Shown: positions 25,548 to 34,679 of the stretch, one piece after another
How the letters are laid out: each line of letters opens with the position of its first letter
Numbering within the stretch: position 1 is the first letter of the stretch
Source of the DNA: an uncultured Prevotellaceae bacterium
GTDB lineage: Bacteria; Bacteroidota; Bacteroidia; Bacteroidales; Bacteroidaceae
Direction of reading: 5' to 3'
DNA: 64,000 bases
Assembly: GCA_946406435.1 (NCBI GenBank)
Contig: CAMJKP010000001.1
Coordinates: 1 to 64,000, forward strand
Notes under the pieces: model-generated
What the model was told of the DNA's origin: nothing
What the model saw: only the letters and a program-made list of their open reading frames with translations
Databases searched by the model: none
Program-made: the position numbers and the translations under genes

Positions 25548-25694
25548 CCCAAAGCCCCCCACCTTCTCCCCCGAGTGGGAGAGATTTTATATAGTATTAC
25601 TCCTTAATATAAAATAGGTATAATACTATGTACCTCCTTGATTAGAAGTAGTATCTAAAGCCCCTCCCCCTCGGGGGAGTAGGAGGGGGGCTGT
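25548..25694. repeat. C-rich two-armed palindromic element
   Basis: Arms CCCCCCACCTTCTCCCCCGAGTGGGAGAG and GCCCCTCCCCCTCGGGGGAGTAGGAGGGGGG flank an AT-rich centre with TAGTATTACTCC and GTAGTATCTAAAG. It belongs to the same family as 22370, 30332, 44075, 47473 and 48243. Confidence 0.7.
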
Positions 25695-25716
25695 AGGACT
25701 TTGGGTAGGCCTCTTT

Positions 25717-27858
25717 TTAATAGAACAGATATCTGTTATCTACCACATCAGCCTTGATGTAGAGCTCCTGCATGAAGTTGCCAGCCATCTGCATGTTACG
25801 CTGAGCAAGCTTCATCTCCTGTGACTTAGCATCGAACTTGACACCTGAACGAGAGCCGCTGTTCTTTACCTGGAAGAGGTAAACACCTGCATTACCCTTA
25901 ACTGGCTTTGCAGAGAACTGACCAACCTTTGTTGCTGCTACAGCACCGCTGAGAGCAGGCTCTGAAGAACCTGTAATCTGAACGAATACTGGAGCTGAGA
26001 ATGATACCTGGTCAACAGAAGCAACCTTACCGCCCTTAGCCTGTGCGTCCTTAACGCTCTTAACACCAGCTACCTTAGCGATAATGCTCTCTGCCTTCTT
26101 GTCCTTCATAACCTCAGCCTTAACGATTTCCTTGATCTGCTCATCGTCAAGTGAACGATAACCCTTCTCATGAATCTTTGTAAGACCTACAACGAGGAGA
26201 GCGTCATTCTCACCACACTCATAGAGAGGAGAAACTGCACCTTCCTTAGCATCGAAGATCCACTTGAGAGCCTCACGTGTAGAGCGGAGGCTAGCAACGT
26301 AGTGCTGAGTTGTACGTGTATCAGAAGCAGTCTCTACTGTATAGCCGTACTTCTTGGCATTCTTCTCAAGATTCTCGATTGTCTGGTTCTCAGAAACATA
26401 CTGAGAGAACTGATTGTATGCCTTAGAATATGTATCCTTAGAGAATGCGATATCAGTCTTGATAACAGCAGCAACATACTTTGTTGTCATTGCCTTGCGG
26501 TTTGTAACCTTAACAATGATGTTACCAGCAGTTGTCTGAATGTTCTTCAGCGCACCAACGCTTGCATAGTTAAGAGCGTTGAGGTATGTCTTGGTATCTG
26601 CATCAAGAGATGGAGAATACTGATACTGCTGTGTTGTGAGCCAAGTCTTCTCACCTGTCTGACCGTACTTCTTAGCAATAGCCTCCCACTGAGTAGCATC
26701 AGCAGAAAGAGCGTTGTAGATAGAGTCAGCACGCTTGTGAGCGTCCTCTGGAGTCTCACCGCCTACCTGAATAGCCTGGAACTCGATTGAGTCAGGAAGC
26801 TCAGCCTTAGAGATGAGGCGAAGAACGTTGAGAGTGTTGTCCTCAAGATTCTCCTTGATGGCTGTTGTTGTGCCTACAGATGTAGAGTCGATAAGAGACT
26901 GGATATCTGATGGGAATGCGCTCTTTGTTATAGGTACACCGAGGTAAGCTACGTTAGAGCCTGACTTGCGGATAACCTCAGAAGGATCCTCTGCAGCAGC
27001 AAGCTGAGCAGCATAATCCTTTGTCTGCTTCATAAGAGCAGCCTTATCGCCAGCAGAAGCCTTTACACGAACAGCAACATACTTGATGTCGCGAGTCTCG
27101 TCATACTGCTTGAAGCGTGGCTTCAGCTCATTGTACTTAGCCTTGAGGTCAGCGTCAGTAACCTGCACGTCCTTATCCTCGATTGAAGAGTAAGGGAAAG
27201 CAGCAAGCTCGATAGCAGACTCCTTTGTCTCCTCGTCGAATGCCTGCTTAGCCTCAACTGGGTTTGAGAAGAAAGTGTGACCGAGAAGCACCTGATACTT
27301 CTGAGCAAGTGTCTGCTGACGAAGTGTCTTCTCGATGAACTGCCAGTAGTTATAGATCTTCTGGTACTGATCCTTGAACTGTGGGTTTGTATTCTTCTTG
27401 TACTCGTTCATGAACTGCTTGAGGGCATTTGCATCGAAGCGACCTGTCTGCTGGTTCACGAATGGAGACTGGAGAAGAAGCTGATTTGTTCCCTGATTGA
27501 GGATATTGCGAATCTCATCGTCGGTAACTGTGAGACCGAGCTTCTTTGCGTCGTCCTCAATGAGCTTAGTCTGAACGTAGGTGTTCCATACCTGATCGCG
27601 AACCTGATTGAGCTCGTCCTCAGTAAAGTTTTCCTTGCCCTGTGTCAGCTTGATGACATCGCTGAACTCGTCAACCAACTTCTGGAATTCATCATAAGTG
27701 ATCTTGTCGCCGAGAACCGAGCCAACCTGCTGGCGGGCACTGTTCCTCGAAGTCTCGCATGAACGGAAAGCCTCCTCGGCAATGAAAGCAAAGAGGCCAA
27801 GACCGATGATGCTCACCAGCAATACGCCCCTGCGTCTGATTTTTCCTAATACTGCCAT
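25717..27858 (-). CDS. ppiD: PpiD/SurA-type periplasmic peptidyl-prolyl isomerase
   Basis: 713 residues: a single N-terminal transmembrane helix (about residues 12-30: GVLLVSIIGLGLFAFIAEEAF), then a SurA-N-like helical chaperone domain (GDKITYDEFQKLVDEF ... DQVWNTYVQTKLIEDDAKKLGLTVTDDEI). A parvulin-like rotamase segment lies in the middle (IEFQAIQVGGETPEDAHKRADSIYNAL...W), followed by a long C-terminal region. This is the domain order of PpiD, a membrane-anchored chaperone for proteins leaving the Sec channel. Its neighbours upstream on the same strand are CNNM and lptC. It has its own promoter (27977-28008) and terminator. Confidence 0.85.
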   Translation of the reverse strand: MAVLGKIRRRGVLLVSIIGLGLFAFIAEEAFRSCETSRNSARQQVGSVLGDKITYDEFQKLVDEFSDVIKLTQGKENFTEDELNQVRDQVWNTYVQTKLIEDDAKKLGLTVTDDEIRNILNQGTNQLLLQSPFVNQQTGRFDANALKQFMNEYKKNTNPQFKDQYQKIYNYWQFIEKTLRQQTLAQKYQVLLGHTFFSNPVEAKQAFDEETKESAIELAAFPYSSIEDKDVQVTDADLKAKYNELKPRFKQYDETRDIKYVAVRVKASAGDKAALMKQTKDYAAQLAAAEDPSEVIRKSGSNVAYLGVPITKSAFPSDIQSLIDSTSVGTTTAIKENLEDNTLNVLRLISKAELPDSIEFQAIQVGGETPEDAHKRADSIYNALSADATQWEAIAKKYGQTGEKTWLTTQQYQYSPSLDADTKTYLNALNYASVGALKNIQTTAGNIIVKVTNRKAMTTKYVAAVIKTDIAFSKDTYSKAYNQFSQYVSENQTIENLEKNAKKYGYTVETASDTRTTQHYVASLRSTREALKWIFDAKEGAVSPLYECGENDALLVVGLTKIHEKGYRSLDDEQIKEIVKAEVMKDKKAESIIAKVAGVKSVKDAQAKGGKVASVDQVSFSAPVFVQITGSSEPALSGAVAATKVGQFSAKPVKGNAGVYLFQVKNSGSRSGVKFDAKSQEMKLAQRNMQMAGNFMQELYIKADVVDNRYLFY

Positions 27859-28275
27859 TTTTTAGTTTTGATTTGGTTTTTATTATTGTTTTTATTTTCT
27901 CTGTTTGACAAGCCCGAAGGCCATTTTCACACGCAAGCAACAGATTTAGCATTGATGCCCACGTACAAATTGCGTACAAAGTTAGTAAAAAAAAAGGAAA
28001 AATCGCAACTTTGAGTGTAAAATTTTCTATGAAAAAGACTATTTTCCCTTTTATTTGTGATAAAACACATTTTTCCTCTATTTGACAATGAGAAAAAGAC
28101 TAAGAATTAAAGACATGATATCAAAGCGAAACGTGGGAAGACAGTTAGGTGGTGGCGGTCACTTAGGCAAAAAAAGTCTCCCTTTAAGGGAGATTTAGAG
28201 GGTCTTCTCTCCTTCGCTACAAGTTCGCTTCAAGTCCGTTGCAAGTCCGCTCCCTACAATTGGAGGGAATGCCTC
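27859..28275. promoter_or_regulatory. Intergenic region with promoter of the PpiD-like gene and a C-rich repeat
   Basis: On the minus strand TTG (28008-28006), 21 bases, then TAACTTTG (27984-27977), giving a leader of about 110 bases. At 28170-28270, CTCCCTTTAAGGGAG and AAGTTCGCTTCAAGTCCGTTGCAAGTCCGC form a dispersed repeat next to the CNNM stop codon. Confidence 0.7.
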
Positions 28276-29592
28276 CTAATTTTCGCCTACTACCTTCAGT
28301 TTCACGAGCTCAATCTTGGTTCTTGTGCTACGGAGAATCTTGAATTCAAACTTATCATCCACGGTAATGACCTCGTTAAGCTTAGGGAAGCTCTGATAAC
28401 GGTCAAGGATAAGTCCGCCAACCGTCTTGTAGTCATCCGACTCTGGCAAAGAGACATGCAGCGTTTCGTTCACCCTGTCAATCTCCATACGGGCAGAGAT
28501 GATATACTCCCCGTCGCTCGTAGTATGACAGATATAGTTGGTGCTGTCGTGTTCATCCTCGATATCGCCAAAAATCTCCTCCACGATATCCTCAAGAGCC
28601 ACTATACCACTCGTGCCTCCGAACTCATCAACAACAACGCCAAGGCTCTTCTTCTGCTGAAGGAATGTGTGCATCAGCGTCTTTGCAGCCATCGTCTCAG
28701 GTACAAAAGGCATCTGACGGACCGCCGCCTTGATATCCTTCAGGTCATGGAACAATTCTGAAGAATGAATATATCCGATGATGTTATCAATATCATTCTC
28801 ATAGACAACAATCTTAGAGTGACCAGACTCGATAAACATCTGGCGAAGCTCTGCCACCGTACTGTCTGTTGAAACCGCCCTTATCTCTGTTCGTGGAACC
28901 ATACAGTCCCTTACCTTCGTATCAGAAAAGTCAAGCGCATTCTGGAAAATACGCACTTCCTCGTCAATCTTCGCATCATCGCCAGCCTGGTCAATAGACT
29001 GCTGTACGAGGTAGTCGAGATCCACCTTGGAAAACTCCTCATGAGCCTCCTTCTTATCCATTTTCACACCAAAGGCACGGAGTAATAATTTTGATAGCAC
29101 AGCACACAGACGGGAAATAGGATAAAGTACTATGTAACAGAGATATGCAGGCAAAGCAAAGCCACGAAGACACTTATTTGCATTTGCCTTAAAAATAGTC
29201 TTTGGAAGGAACTCTCCGGTAAACAAGACAATCAAAGTGGAGAGTATCGTATCGCCCGACACCTTTGCCGCCTCAGAAAGCCCTGCAAAGATGGTTGCGT
29301 CAAAGAGTCTTGCTATCAGAATACCATAGATTACAAGTGCTATGTTATTGCCCACAAGCATGGTGGAGACAAACATATTTGGATGGCGATAGAACGTTGA
29401 CACTACCCTATCCGTTATGCTTCCCTTCTCACGATTCACCTCTGCTAGCATCCTGTTGCTTGACACAAAGGCTATCTCCATGCCCGAAAAGAACGCGGAG
29501 AACAGCATAGAGAGACCCACCCCCAGCCCCTCCCGTAAAAGGAGGGGAGTAGTTACACTCATACTATCTATGAAATCAATCAATAGGGGCAT
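28276..29592 (-). CDS. CNNM/CBS-domain transport protein (HlyC/CorC family)
   Basis: 438 residues. Residues about 1-200 form the CNNM (DUF21) membrane domain (SMLFSAFFSGMEIAFVSSNRM and further helices), then two CBS domains (VRDCMVPRTEIRAVSTD; LGVVVDEFGGTSGIVALEDIVEEIFGDIEDEHD) and a CorC_HlyC tail. These proteins are implicated in magnesium or other cation transport, and in Bacteroidota also in gliding-like GldE roles. Oddly, the first about 28 residues include TTPLLLREGLGVGLS, encoded by the arm of a C-rich intergenic repeat (29515-29552), so the repeat has become coding or the real start is farther in. It lies 60 bases after lptC in the same direction. Confidence 0.8.
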   Translation of the reverse strand: MPLLIDFIDSMSVTTPLLLREGLGVGLSMLFSAFFSGMEIAFVSSNRMLAEVNREKGSITDRVVSTFYRHPNMFVSTMLVGNNIALVIYGILIARLFDATIFAGLSEAAKVSGDTILSTLIVLFTGEFLPKTIFKANANKCLRGFALPAYLCYIVLYPISRLCAVLSKLLLRAFGVKMDKKEAHEEFSKVDLDYLVQQSIDQAGDDAKIDEEVRIFQNALDFSDTKVRDCMVPRTEIRAVSTDSTVAELRQMFIESGHSKIVVYENDIDNIIGYIHSSELFHDLKDIKAAVRQMPFVPETMAAKTLMHTFLQQKKSLGVVVDEFGGTSGIVALEDIVEEIFGDIEDEHDSTNYICHTTSDGEYIISARMEIDRVNETLHVSLPESDDYKTVGGLILDRYQSFPKLNEVITVDDKFEFKILRSTRTKIELVKLKVVGEN

Positions 29593-29665
29593 AGAATAAT
29601 GATTTTACTTTTAATTCAAATACTATCTATTACCCTCCCTTTATGGGAGGGGTTAGGGGTGGGTT
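29515..29665. repeat. C-rich two-armed element spanning the lptC/CNNM gene junction
   Basis: Arm 1 is CCCACCCCCAGCCCCTCCCG...GGAGGGGAGTAG (29516-29552, inside the CNNM coding region). Arm 2 is CCCTCCCTTTATGGGAGGGG...GGGTGGG (29632-29664, inside the lptC 3' end). ATACTATCTAT occurs near both arms. Confidence 0.7.
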
Positions 29666-30327
29666 TTCCTATGTGGCATCGTCATTCCACGCTTAGGCGG
29701 AGCAACGACAGAAGTATCTGTAGGAGCCTTTTGTGTCGTAGTATCTTCCTTGAACATATCGTTCTTCATGAATGAGCCCTTGGAATTAGTGATGAAATAG
29801 CTGGTAAGCTTCTCATTACTTCTGAAATACGAACCTTGCATCTCACGTTCTGGGGTTATCAGGCGACTGAACCTATAAGAATACAGCTCGTGTCTGCTCT
29901 GGTCCCAATACAGTTCCTCAGAGTTATATTTCAGGCCATCTACCGTGCGCACGCGAACATTACCAATAAGATGCCAGAGATTCTGATCTGTAAAGCAATA
30001 GCCAGTATCAGCCTGGATATATGCCTCAACATGGAATTTCTCATCGAACTGCTCAAGGAAAATTCCTCTGCGGAATATCCATCGCTTTGGGTTCACGTTC
30101 TCATTTACCTCCCAACGCTCAGCCACTATGCGGTATTTCATAACGCCCGAATCGCTTATGAGCGTATTCACACCATAGCTAGTCATCATAGCCACAGAGT
30201 CACGGGCATAGATAGCAGGTGCCGTATGCTCTTTCGGGCTATTGCAAGCAATAAACGAGAGAACCATTATGATGCATACACACCATAATGGAACTGTCCT
30301 TGATATATTGCCGGTTGATATATTCAT
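29653..30327 (-). CDS. lptC: LptC-like LPS export lipoprotein
   Basis: 224 residues with signal peptide and lipobox (VLSFIACN), then a beta-jellyroll of the LptC type (MTSYGVNTLISDSGVMKYRIVAERWEV ... GYCFTDQNLWHLIGNVRVRTVDGLKYNSEELYWDQ). LptC passes lipopolysaccharide from the LptB2FG extractor to the periplasmic bridge. Bacteroidota versions are often lipoproteins. The basic C-terminal tail (PHRKTHP) and its TAA stop come from the arm of a C-rich repeat. It lies between an outer-membrane protein gene and CNNM, all on the minus strand. Confidence 0.85.
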   Translation of the reverse strand: MNISTGNISRTVPLWCVCIIMVLSFIACNSPKEHTAPAIYARDSVAMMTSYGVNTLISDSGVMKYRIVAERWEVNENVNPKRWIFRRGIFLEQFDEKFHVEAYIQADTGYCFTDQNLWHLIGNVRVRTVDGLKYNSEELYWDQSRHELYSYRFSRLITPEREMQGSYFRSNEKLTSYFITNSKGSFMKNDMFKEDTTTQKAPTDTSVVAPPKRGMTMPHRKTHP

Positions 30328-30329
30328 AT

Positions 30330-30409
30330 TCCTACTCCCCCGATGGGGAGGGACTTCAGATAATATTTATGTATATAAGAACTCCCCCCTCGGGGGGATG
30401 GAGGGGGCC
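30330..30409. repeat. C-rich two-armed palindromic element
   Basis: CTCCCCCGATGGGGAGGGAC and CTCCCCCCTCGGGGGGATGGAGGGGG flank TTCAGATAATATTTATGTATATAAG. It fills the gap between the OMP gene and lptC. Confidence 0.7.
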
Positions 30410-31687
30410 TTAATCAAACTTCCACTTAGCGAACCAACGCTCATTGAATGTGAAGCCAATATTGATGCGGAAGCTATTCTCCTTGATAAGACCGCTTGCA
30501 TCATTACGAACCCACTGAGCACTCACGTTGAGCATAGAACGGTTGTTGTACGCATTCACGATAGGAATACCAACACCTGCGCTGACTGACAACTGGCTCG
30601 GACCATCCTTGCTGCCAACTTTGATATAAGGAGTAGAATATCCAGCACCCAGACGATAGCGGATGCGAGAGAAGAAGCTACGTCCTTCGGTATTCTGACA
30701 ATACTCCAAACCGGCATTAACCTTATGAAGGTCATTGAACTGACCAGTCTTTCCTACATAGGAATTACCATTGTCCTGAGGGAACTTGGCATCAGCCCAT
30801 TGCTGCAAGGTATAGTCAACACCAACAGTCCACTTCGTGCCGTGGGTATAAGAAACACCAGCTGCAATCTGTGAAGGGAAGTCAATACCATCATGAGCAA
30901 CAAACTCGGTAGTGTCATTAACAGTACCTGAACTCATGATTGCCAAGGTAGGATCGGCATTAAGACTATGGCCAAGTCCGTATGTAGCACCAACGGTAAT
31001 GACATCCTTGTCATTCAGTTCATGCTGATACTGAACACCGAAATCAAGCTTATAGCTACCTATGCTGCAATTACGTTTCTTCTTCAGGCTCTTGGCAGAT
31101 GAGTCGGTATAGGTACTGTTGATGATATGCTCCATCTCACCCCAGAGATAACCGCCATTGACACCGAATGAGAATCCCTTGACAGGCGACCAACCCAAAC
31201 CGATGAAGGCCTCATGAAGTCCTCCTGTACCAGAATATGCATTAGAGACACCTGTATAAGAAGCGTCCCCACGATCCACATATTCAGTATTAGTGAATTG
31301 ATAACCGATATTTGAAACAGGCAAGAGACCAAAGGCAAGACCGAAATTTGGAGCCACGCGGAATCCGCCAACAACATATTCAAAGCTTGCATTCTTGGCA
31401 TTCTTGCTAACCTTGCCCTCCTTGAAGTTGGTCATCTGAAGAGAAAGACCTGCGTCAAAGATAAAGGAAAGGGAGTCAACAGCCGAATATGAAGCCGGAT
31501 TAAGATAGTTTATCTGATTGTGGGGACGAAGACCCAAGCCAACGCCATTCATTCCTCTATTGAAACTGTTACCCTGATCTGAGAGCACGCCTATTCCATA
31601 CATAGAATATGGAGAGTTTGTTCCACTCTGAGCAAAAGCTGTAGTTGCGAGCAAAGCAATGCTCAATGCAGCAAATATTTTCTTCAT
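30410..31687 (-). CDS. FadL-like outer-membrane beta-barrel protein
   Basis: 425 residues with a signal peptide ending TTAFAQ, then SGTNSPYSMYGIGVLSDQGNSFNRGMNGVG and many aromatic/glycine strands (FGLAFGLLPVSNIGYQF, GLGWSPVKGFSFGVNGGYLWG) ending INIGFTFNERWFAKWKFD. This is a transmembrane beta-barrel of the FadL/PorV-like group common next to lptC in Bacteroidota. The ligand is unknown. It begins the minus-strand envelope operon (OMP-lptC-CNNM), with a -7 box 37 bases upstream. Confidence 0.75.
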   Translation of the reverse strand: MKKIFAALSIALLATTAFAQSGTNSPYSMYGIGVLSDQGNSFNRGMNGVGLGLRPHNQINYLNPASYSAVDSLSFIFDAGLSLQMTNFKEGKVSKNAKNASFEYVVGGFRVAPNFGLAFGLLPVSNIGYQFTNTEYVDRGDASYTGVSNAYSGTGGLHEAFIGLGWSPVKGFSFGVNGGYLWGEMEHIINSTYTDSSAKSLKKKRNCSIGSYKLDFGVQYQHELNDKDVITVGATYGLGHSLNADPTLAIMSSGTVNDTTEFVAHDGIDFPSQIAAGVSYTHGTKWTVGVDYTLQQWADAKFPQDNGNSYVGKTGQFNDLHKVNAGLEYCQNTEGRSFFSRIRYRLGAGYSTPYIKVGSKDGPSQLSVSAGVGIPIVNAYNNRSMLNVSAQWVRNDASGLIKENSFRINIGFTFNERWFAKWKFD

Positions 31688-31723
31688 TTATCTGTTTTTT
31701 GACCTTTTTTTGATTACAGGGTG

Positions 31724-31784
31724 CAAAATTATCGAAAAAAAATGAAATAATCGCACGAAATGTGATAAATTAAAGTTATTTTTG
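31724..31784. promoter_or_regulatory. Divergent -7 boxes between the OMP and Lnb-domain genes
   Basis: The minus strand has TAATTTTG (31731-31724) toward the OMP gene. The plus strand has TATTTTTG (31777-31784), ending only 4 bases before the GTG start at 31789, so the plus transcript may be leaderless. No clear -33 TTG was seen for either. Confidence 0.55.
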
Positions 31785-31788
31785 CATC

Positions 31789-32946
31789 GTGAAACGAAAT
31801 ATAGTATATTTTTACACGTCAATCGCGCTCTTTTTGACACTTTTTACGATTAGAGTGTCCGCAAAGACGGAAATTAGTTTGCTGACTTGCAAACCGCACG
31901 CCCAGATCTATAGTCTCTATGGACATACGGCGATAAGGGTTGTAGATACGGAGCAAAATACGGATGTAGCCATAAACTGGGGAGTTTTCGATGCTTCCCA
32001 GCCGAACTTCGTTGCCAAGTTCGTACTCGGCTTCACCGACTATACCATGTCTATAGTCCCGACGGAATACTTCCTGCGTGAATACGAATACTACGGAAGT
32101 CCTGTATATCAGCAGAGGCTCAACCTCACGGAAGCGGAGAAGGCACGCATAATGAAAGCTCTGGACGAGAACTATCGTCCTGAGAACCGAGTCTATCGCT
32201 ACAACTACGTTTACGATAACTGTACAACAAGGGCAAGGGATATTATTCTCTCCAATATCGATGGAAAGACCAGTTGCGTAAAGACTTTTCTGCAAAAAGG
32301 GGATAAGACATTCCGCGACCTACTTCACTGGAAGACAAACAAATACGGTTGGTGCAAGGCTGGTAATGACCTTGTTATCGGACTAAGAGCCGACCGCAAC
32401 GCTATTCATTCCGAAAGGGAGTTTCTTCCAGAAATCCTTGCAGCCGACTTCGACTCTGCAACAATCATAAGAGCTGACGGAAAGCAAGTGGCACTTGTTG
32501 ATAGTGCTTTCTGGCTTCTGAAAGATGTTCAGCCACACTTCGAACCTATGCCTGACTTTCCGCTAACGCCAACGATGTTTGCCATTATTATATTGGCATT
32601 GGTGATTGTATGGACCTTATATGAAAGGACAAAGAAAAAACGCCTCAAGTGGCTTGACGTTGTGTTTTTCTACATCTGCGGAATAGCAGGTCTATTGCCT
32701 TTTGCAATGATTTTCAGCCAGCATCCGTTCGTACAGATTAACCTACAGCTACTTGTTCTGAATCCACTTTGGCTCTTCCTAATGTCACCTTGGACAAAAT
32801 GGAAGCATCGCTGGAATGTGGCACTTGTAATGGTTGTTCTGTTCTTTATTGGAAATATTTTACAGTCGTATGCCGAAGGAATGAACATTTTGGCATTATC
32901 TTTGCTTGTCAGAATTATTTCAAACAGATTAAAGTATAAAGAATGA
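31789..32946 (+). CDS. DUF4105/Lnb-like N-acyltransferase-domain membrane protein
   Basis: 385 residues: a signal peptide (MKRNIVYFYTSIALFLTLFTIRVSA), then the DUF4105 domain with LLTCKPHAQIYSLYGHTAIRV (conserved His) and YVYDNCTTRARD (conserved Cys), and about four C-terminal transmembrane helices. The DUF4105 family includes Lnb, which transfers an acyl chain to the lipoprotein N-terminus by a Cys/His mechanism (family knowledge). The start is GTG, at the expected transcription start of the TATTTTTG box. It overlaps the next gene by 4 bases (ATGA), so they are co-translated. Confidence 0.8.
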   Translation: MKRNIVYFYTSIALFLTLFTIRVSAKTEISLLTCKPHAQIYSLYGHTAIRVVDTEQNTDVAINWGVFDASQPNFVAKFVLGFTDYTMSIVPTEYFLREYEYYGSPVYQQRLNLTEAEKARIMKALDENYRPENRVYRYNYVYDNCTTRARDIILSNIDGKTSCVKTFLQKGDKTFRDLLHWKTNKYGWCKAGNDLVIGLRADRNAIHSEREFLPEILAADFDSATIIRADGKQVALVDSAFWLLKDVQPHFEPMPDFPLTPTMFAIIILALVIVWTLYERTKKKRLKWLDVVFFYICGIAGLLPFAMIFSQHPFVQINLQLLVLNPLWLFLMSPWTKWKHRWNVALVMVVLFFIGNILQSYAEGMNILALSLLVRIISNRLKYKE

Positions 32947-34532
32947 AGAATTCATCAAACATATACAAATATCTGACCGCACTCCTCGTAGCGAGTATGT
33001 GCGCAAACGAGGCAGTAGCCCAGATGAGGGAAAGCGGACTGCCTAAGCTCGTAGTCAACATCACAATTGACCAACTACGTTCCGACTACCTTCAGATATT
33101 CGAGAGATTCTATGGTGACGGCGGTTTCAGACGCCTAATGAGGGATGGTCTCGTCTATGAGAAAGCCATCAACGACTATTTCCCAGCCGACCGTTCATCG
33201 GCAACAGCCACTATAGTTTCAGGTGCTACGCCTTACTATAACGGAATAGTAAGCGACTCATGGATAGACCGTAAGACCCTGCGTCGAACAGGATGCGTAG
33301 AGGACAAGAACATCAAGGCCGCACAAGGTCGTGATGCCGTCTCTGCAAAGAGTCTGATGACGACAACCATTGGTGACGAACTGAAGGTCTTCACTAACGG
33401 GATGTCGAAAGTGTATAGCATTGGTCCTGAGCGCGATGCAGCTATCATAAGTGCAGGTCACGCAGGAGACCTTGCTCTCTGGATCGACGACAACACAGGA
33501 CGTTGGACTACCACCAGCGCATACGCTCTTGCTGCCGACCAATGGGCTATGGGAGTAAGTGCGAACTTCCCTATCGCAGACAAGCTAAAGAGTTTGAAAT
33601 GGTCACCTCTAAGCGGTCTTGGAGAGACTCTGAGTCTGTTTATGGGCGAAGGAATGCAGAAATCATTCTCACACCCATTCACGGGAGAGAGAAAGTTCAT
33701 CGACTTCAAGCGAAGTGCGCTTGTCAACGAGGAAATATCACTCATGGCGTTGAAGTGCCAGAAGGACAACGGTCTCGGAACTGACGATGTGACAGACCTG
33801 CTGTGCATACAATACTATGCCGGCAAGCCATTAGAGAGTGTTCTGTCAAGCAACAGAACAGAACTTCAGGACACATACATGCGCCTTGACCATGAACTGG
33901 ACCGCATAATTGAGACACTTGAGAGCCGTATTGGCAAGGGACAGGTATTGTTCGTGTTGTCATCAACAGGCTACTCAGAAATAGAGGATGTAGATTATGA
34001 CAAATATGGCATACCATCAGGTACTTTCTACATCAACCGCACGGCAAATCTGCTCAATATGTACCTTTCCAACGTCTATGGAAAGGGGCAGTATGTAGAT
34101 GCTGTTTATCACAATCAGATTTATCTCAATCACAAGCTCATAGAGCAGCAGCAACTCAGTCTATCTGAGATACTTAAGCGTTCTCGCGACTTTCTCCTTC
34201 TTAGTGAAGGCATTAGGGATATTCAGACATCAGAGAACATCCTTTCTTCAACAAATGAGAACCTTCTGAAAATCAGAAACGGATATAGTCTCACATTGTC
34301 AGGTGACATCATCTGTGAGGTTGCTCCAGGATGGCAAGTTGTCAATGAGAATACGGGCGAGAAGTTCAACCCTACCCCATCAGCAGTCATCTTCCCTATC
34401 ATCTTCTACGGATCAGGCGTAAAATCCAACCATGTAGAGACTGTTGTTAGCACAGACAGAATTGCGCCAACCATATCAAAGTCATTACGTATTCGTGCCC
34501 CGAACGGCTGCAAGTCATTACCTTTGTTTTAG
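32943..34532 (+). CDS. PafA-like alkaline-phosphatase-superfamily protein, probably inactive
   Basis: 529 residues with a signal peptide. The N-terminal part fits PafA-type phosphatases (PKLVVNITIDQLRSDYL, GDGGFRRLMRDGLVYEKA, SGATPYYNGIVSDSWIDR), and the metal Asp of 'DQxRxDYL' is present. The downstream metal ligands usually found as D-x-x-x-H and T-A-D-H-G are replaced: IQYYAGKPLESVL and FVLSSTGYSEI take their places, and the final His is also not evident. I infer a pseudo-enzyme, perhaps a structural or regulatory relative. It is translationally coupled to the Lnb-domain gene. Confidence 0.75.
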   Translation: MKNSSNIYKYLTALLVASMCANEAVAQMRESGLPKLVVNITIDQLRSDYLQIFERFYGDGGFRRLMRDGLVYEKAINDYFPADRSSATATIVSGATPYYNGIVSDSWIDRKTLRRTGCVEDKNIKAAQGRDAVSAKSLMTTTIGDELKVFTNGMSKVYSIGPERDAAIISAGHAGDLALWIDDNTGRWTTTSAYALAADQWAMGVSANFPIADKLKSLKWSPLSGLGETLSLFMGEGMQKSFSHPFTGERKFIDFKRSALVNEEISLMALKCQKDNGLGTDDVTDLLCIQYYAGKPLESVLSSNRTELQDTYMRLDHELDRIIETLESRIGKGQVLFVLSSTGYSEIEDVDYDKYGIPSGTFYINRTANLLNMYLSNVYGKGQYVDAVYHNQIYLNHKLIEQQQLSLSEILKRSRDFLLLSEGIRDIQTSENILSSTNENLLKIRNGYSLTLSGDIICEVAPGWQVVNENTGEKFNPTPSAVIFPIIFYGSGVKSNHVETVVSTDRIAPTISKSLRIRAPNGCKSLPLF

Positions 34533-34627
34533 GTCATTTTTGTCCTAAAAAATCGAGGTTTATGTAATAAATACATACGTTTTCTCAAATAATCACAGTT
34601 TTATTCGCATATTTGGAAAAAAAATAT

Positions 34628-34635
34628 TATTTTTG
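34628..34635 (+). promoter_or_regulatory. -7 box upstream of secA
   Basis: TATTTTTG followed by CAG, 45 bases before the secA ATG. A TTTG at 34612 is only 12 bases upstream, shorter than usual, so the -33 element is not assigned. Confidence 0.5.
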
Positions 34636-34679
34636 CAGTCAATTACCGTTACGGTAAATAGAATACACCCAAATCAGAT

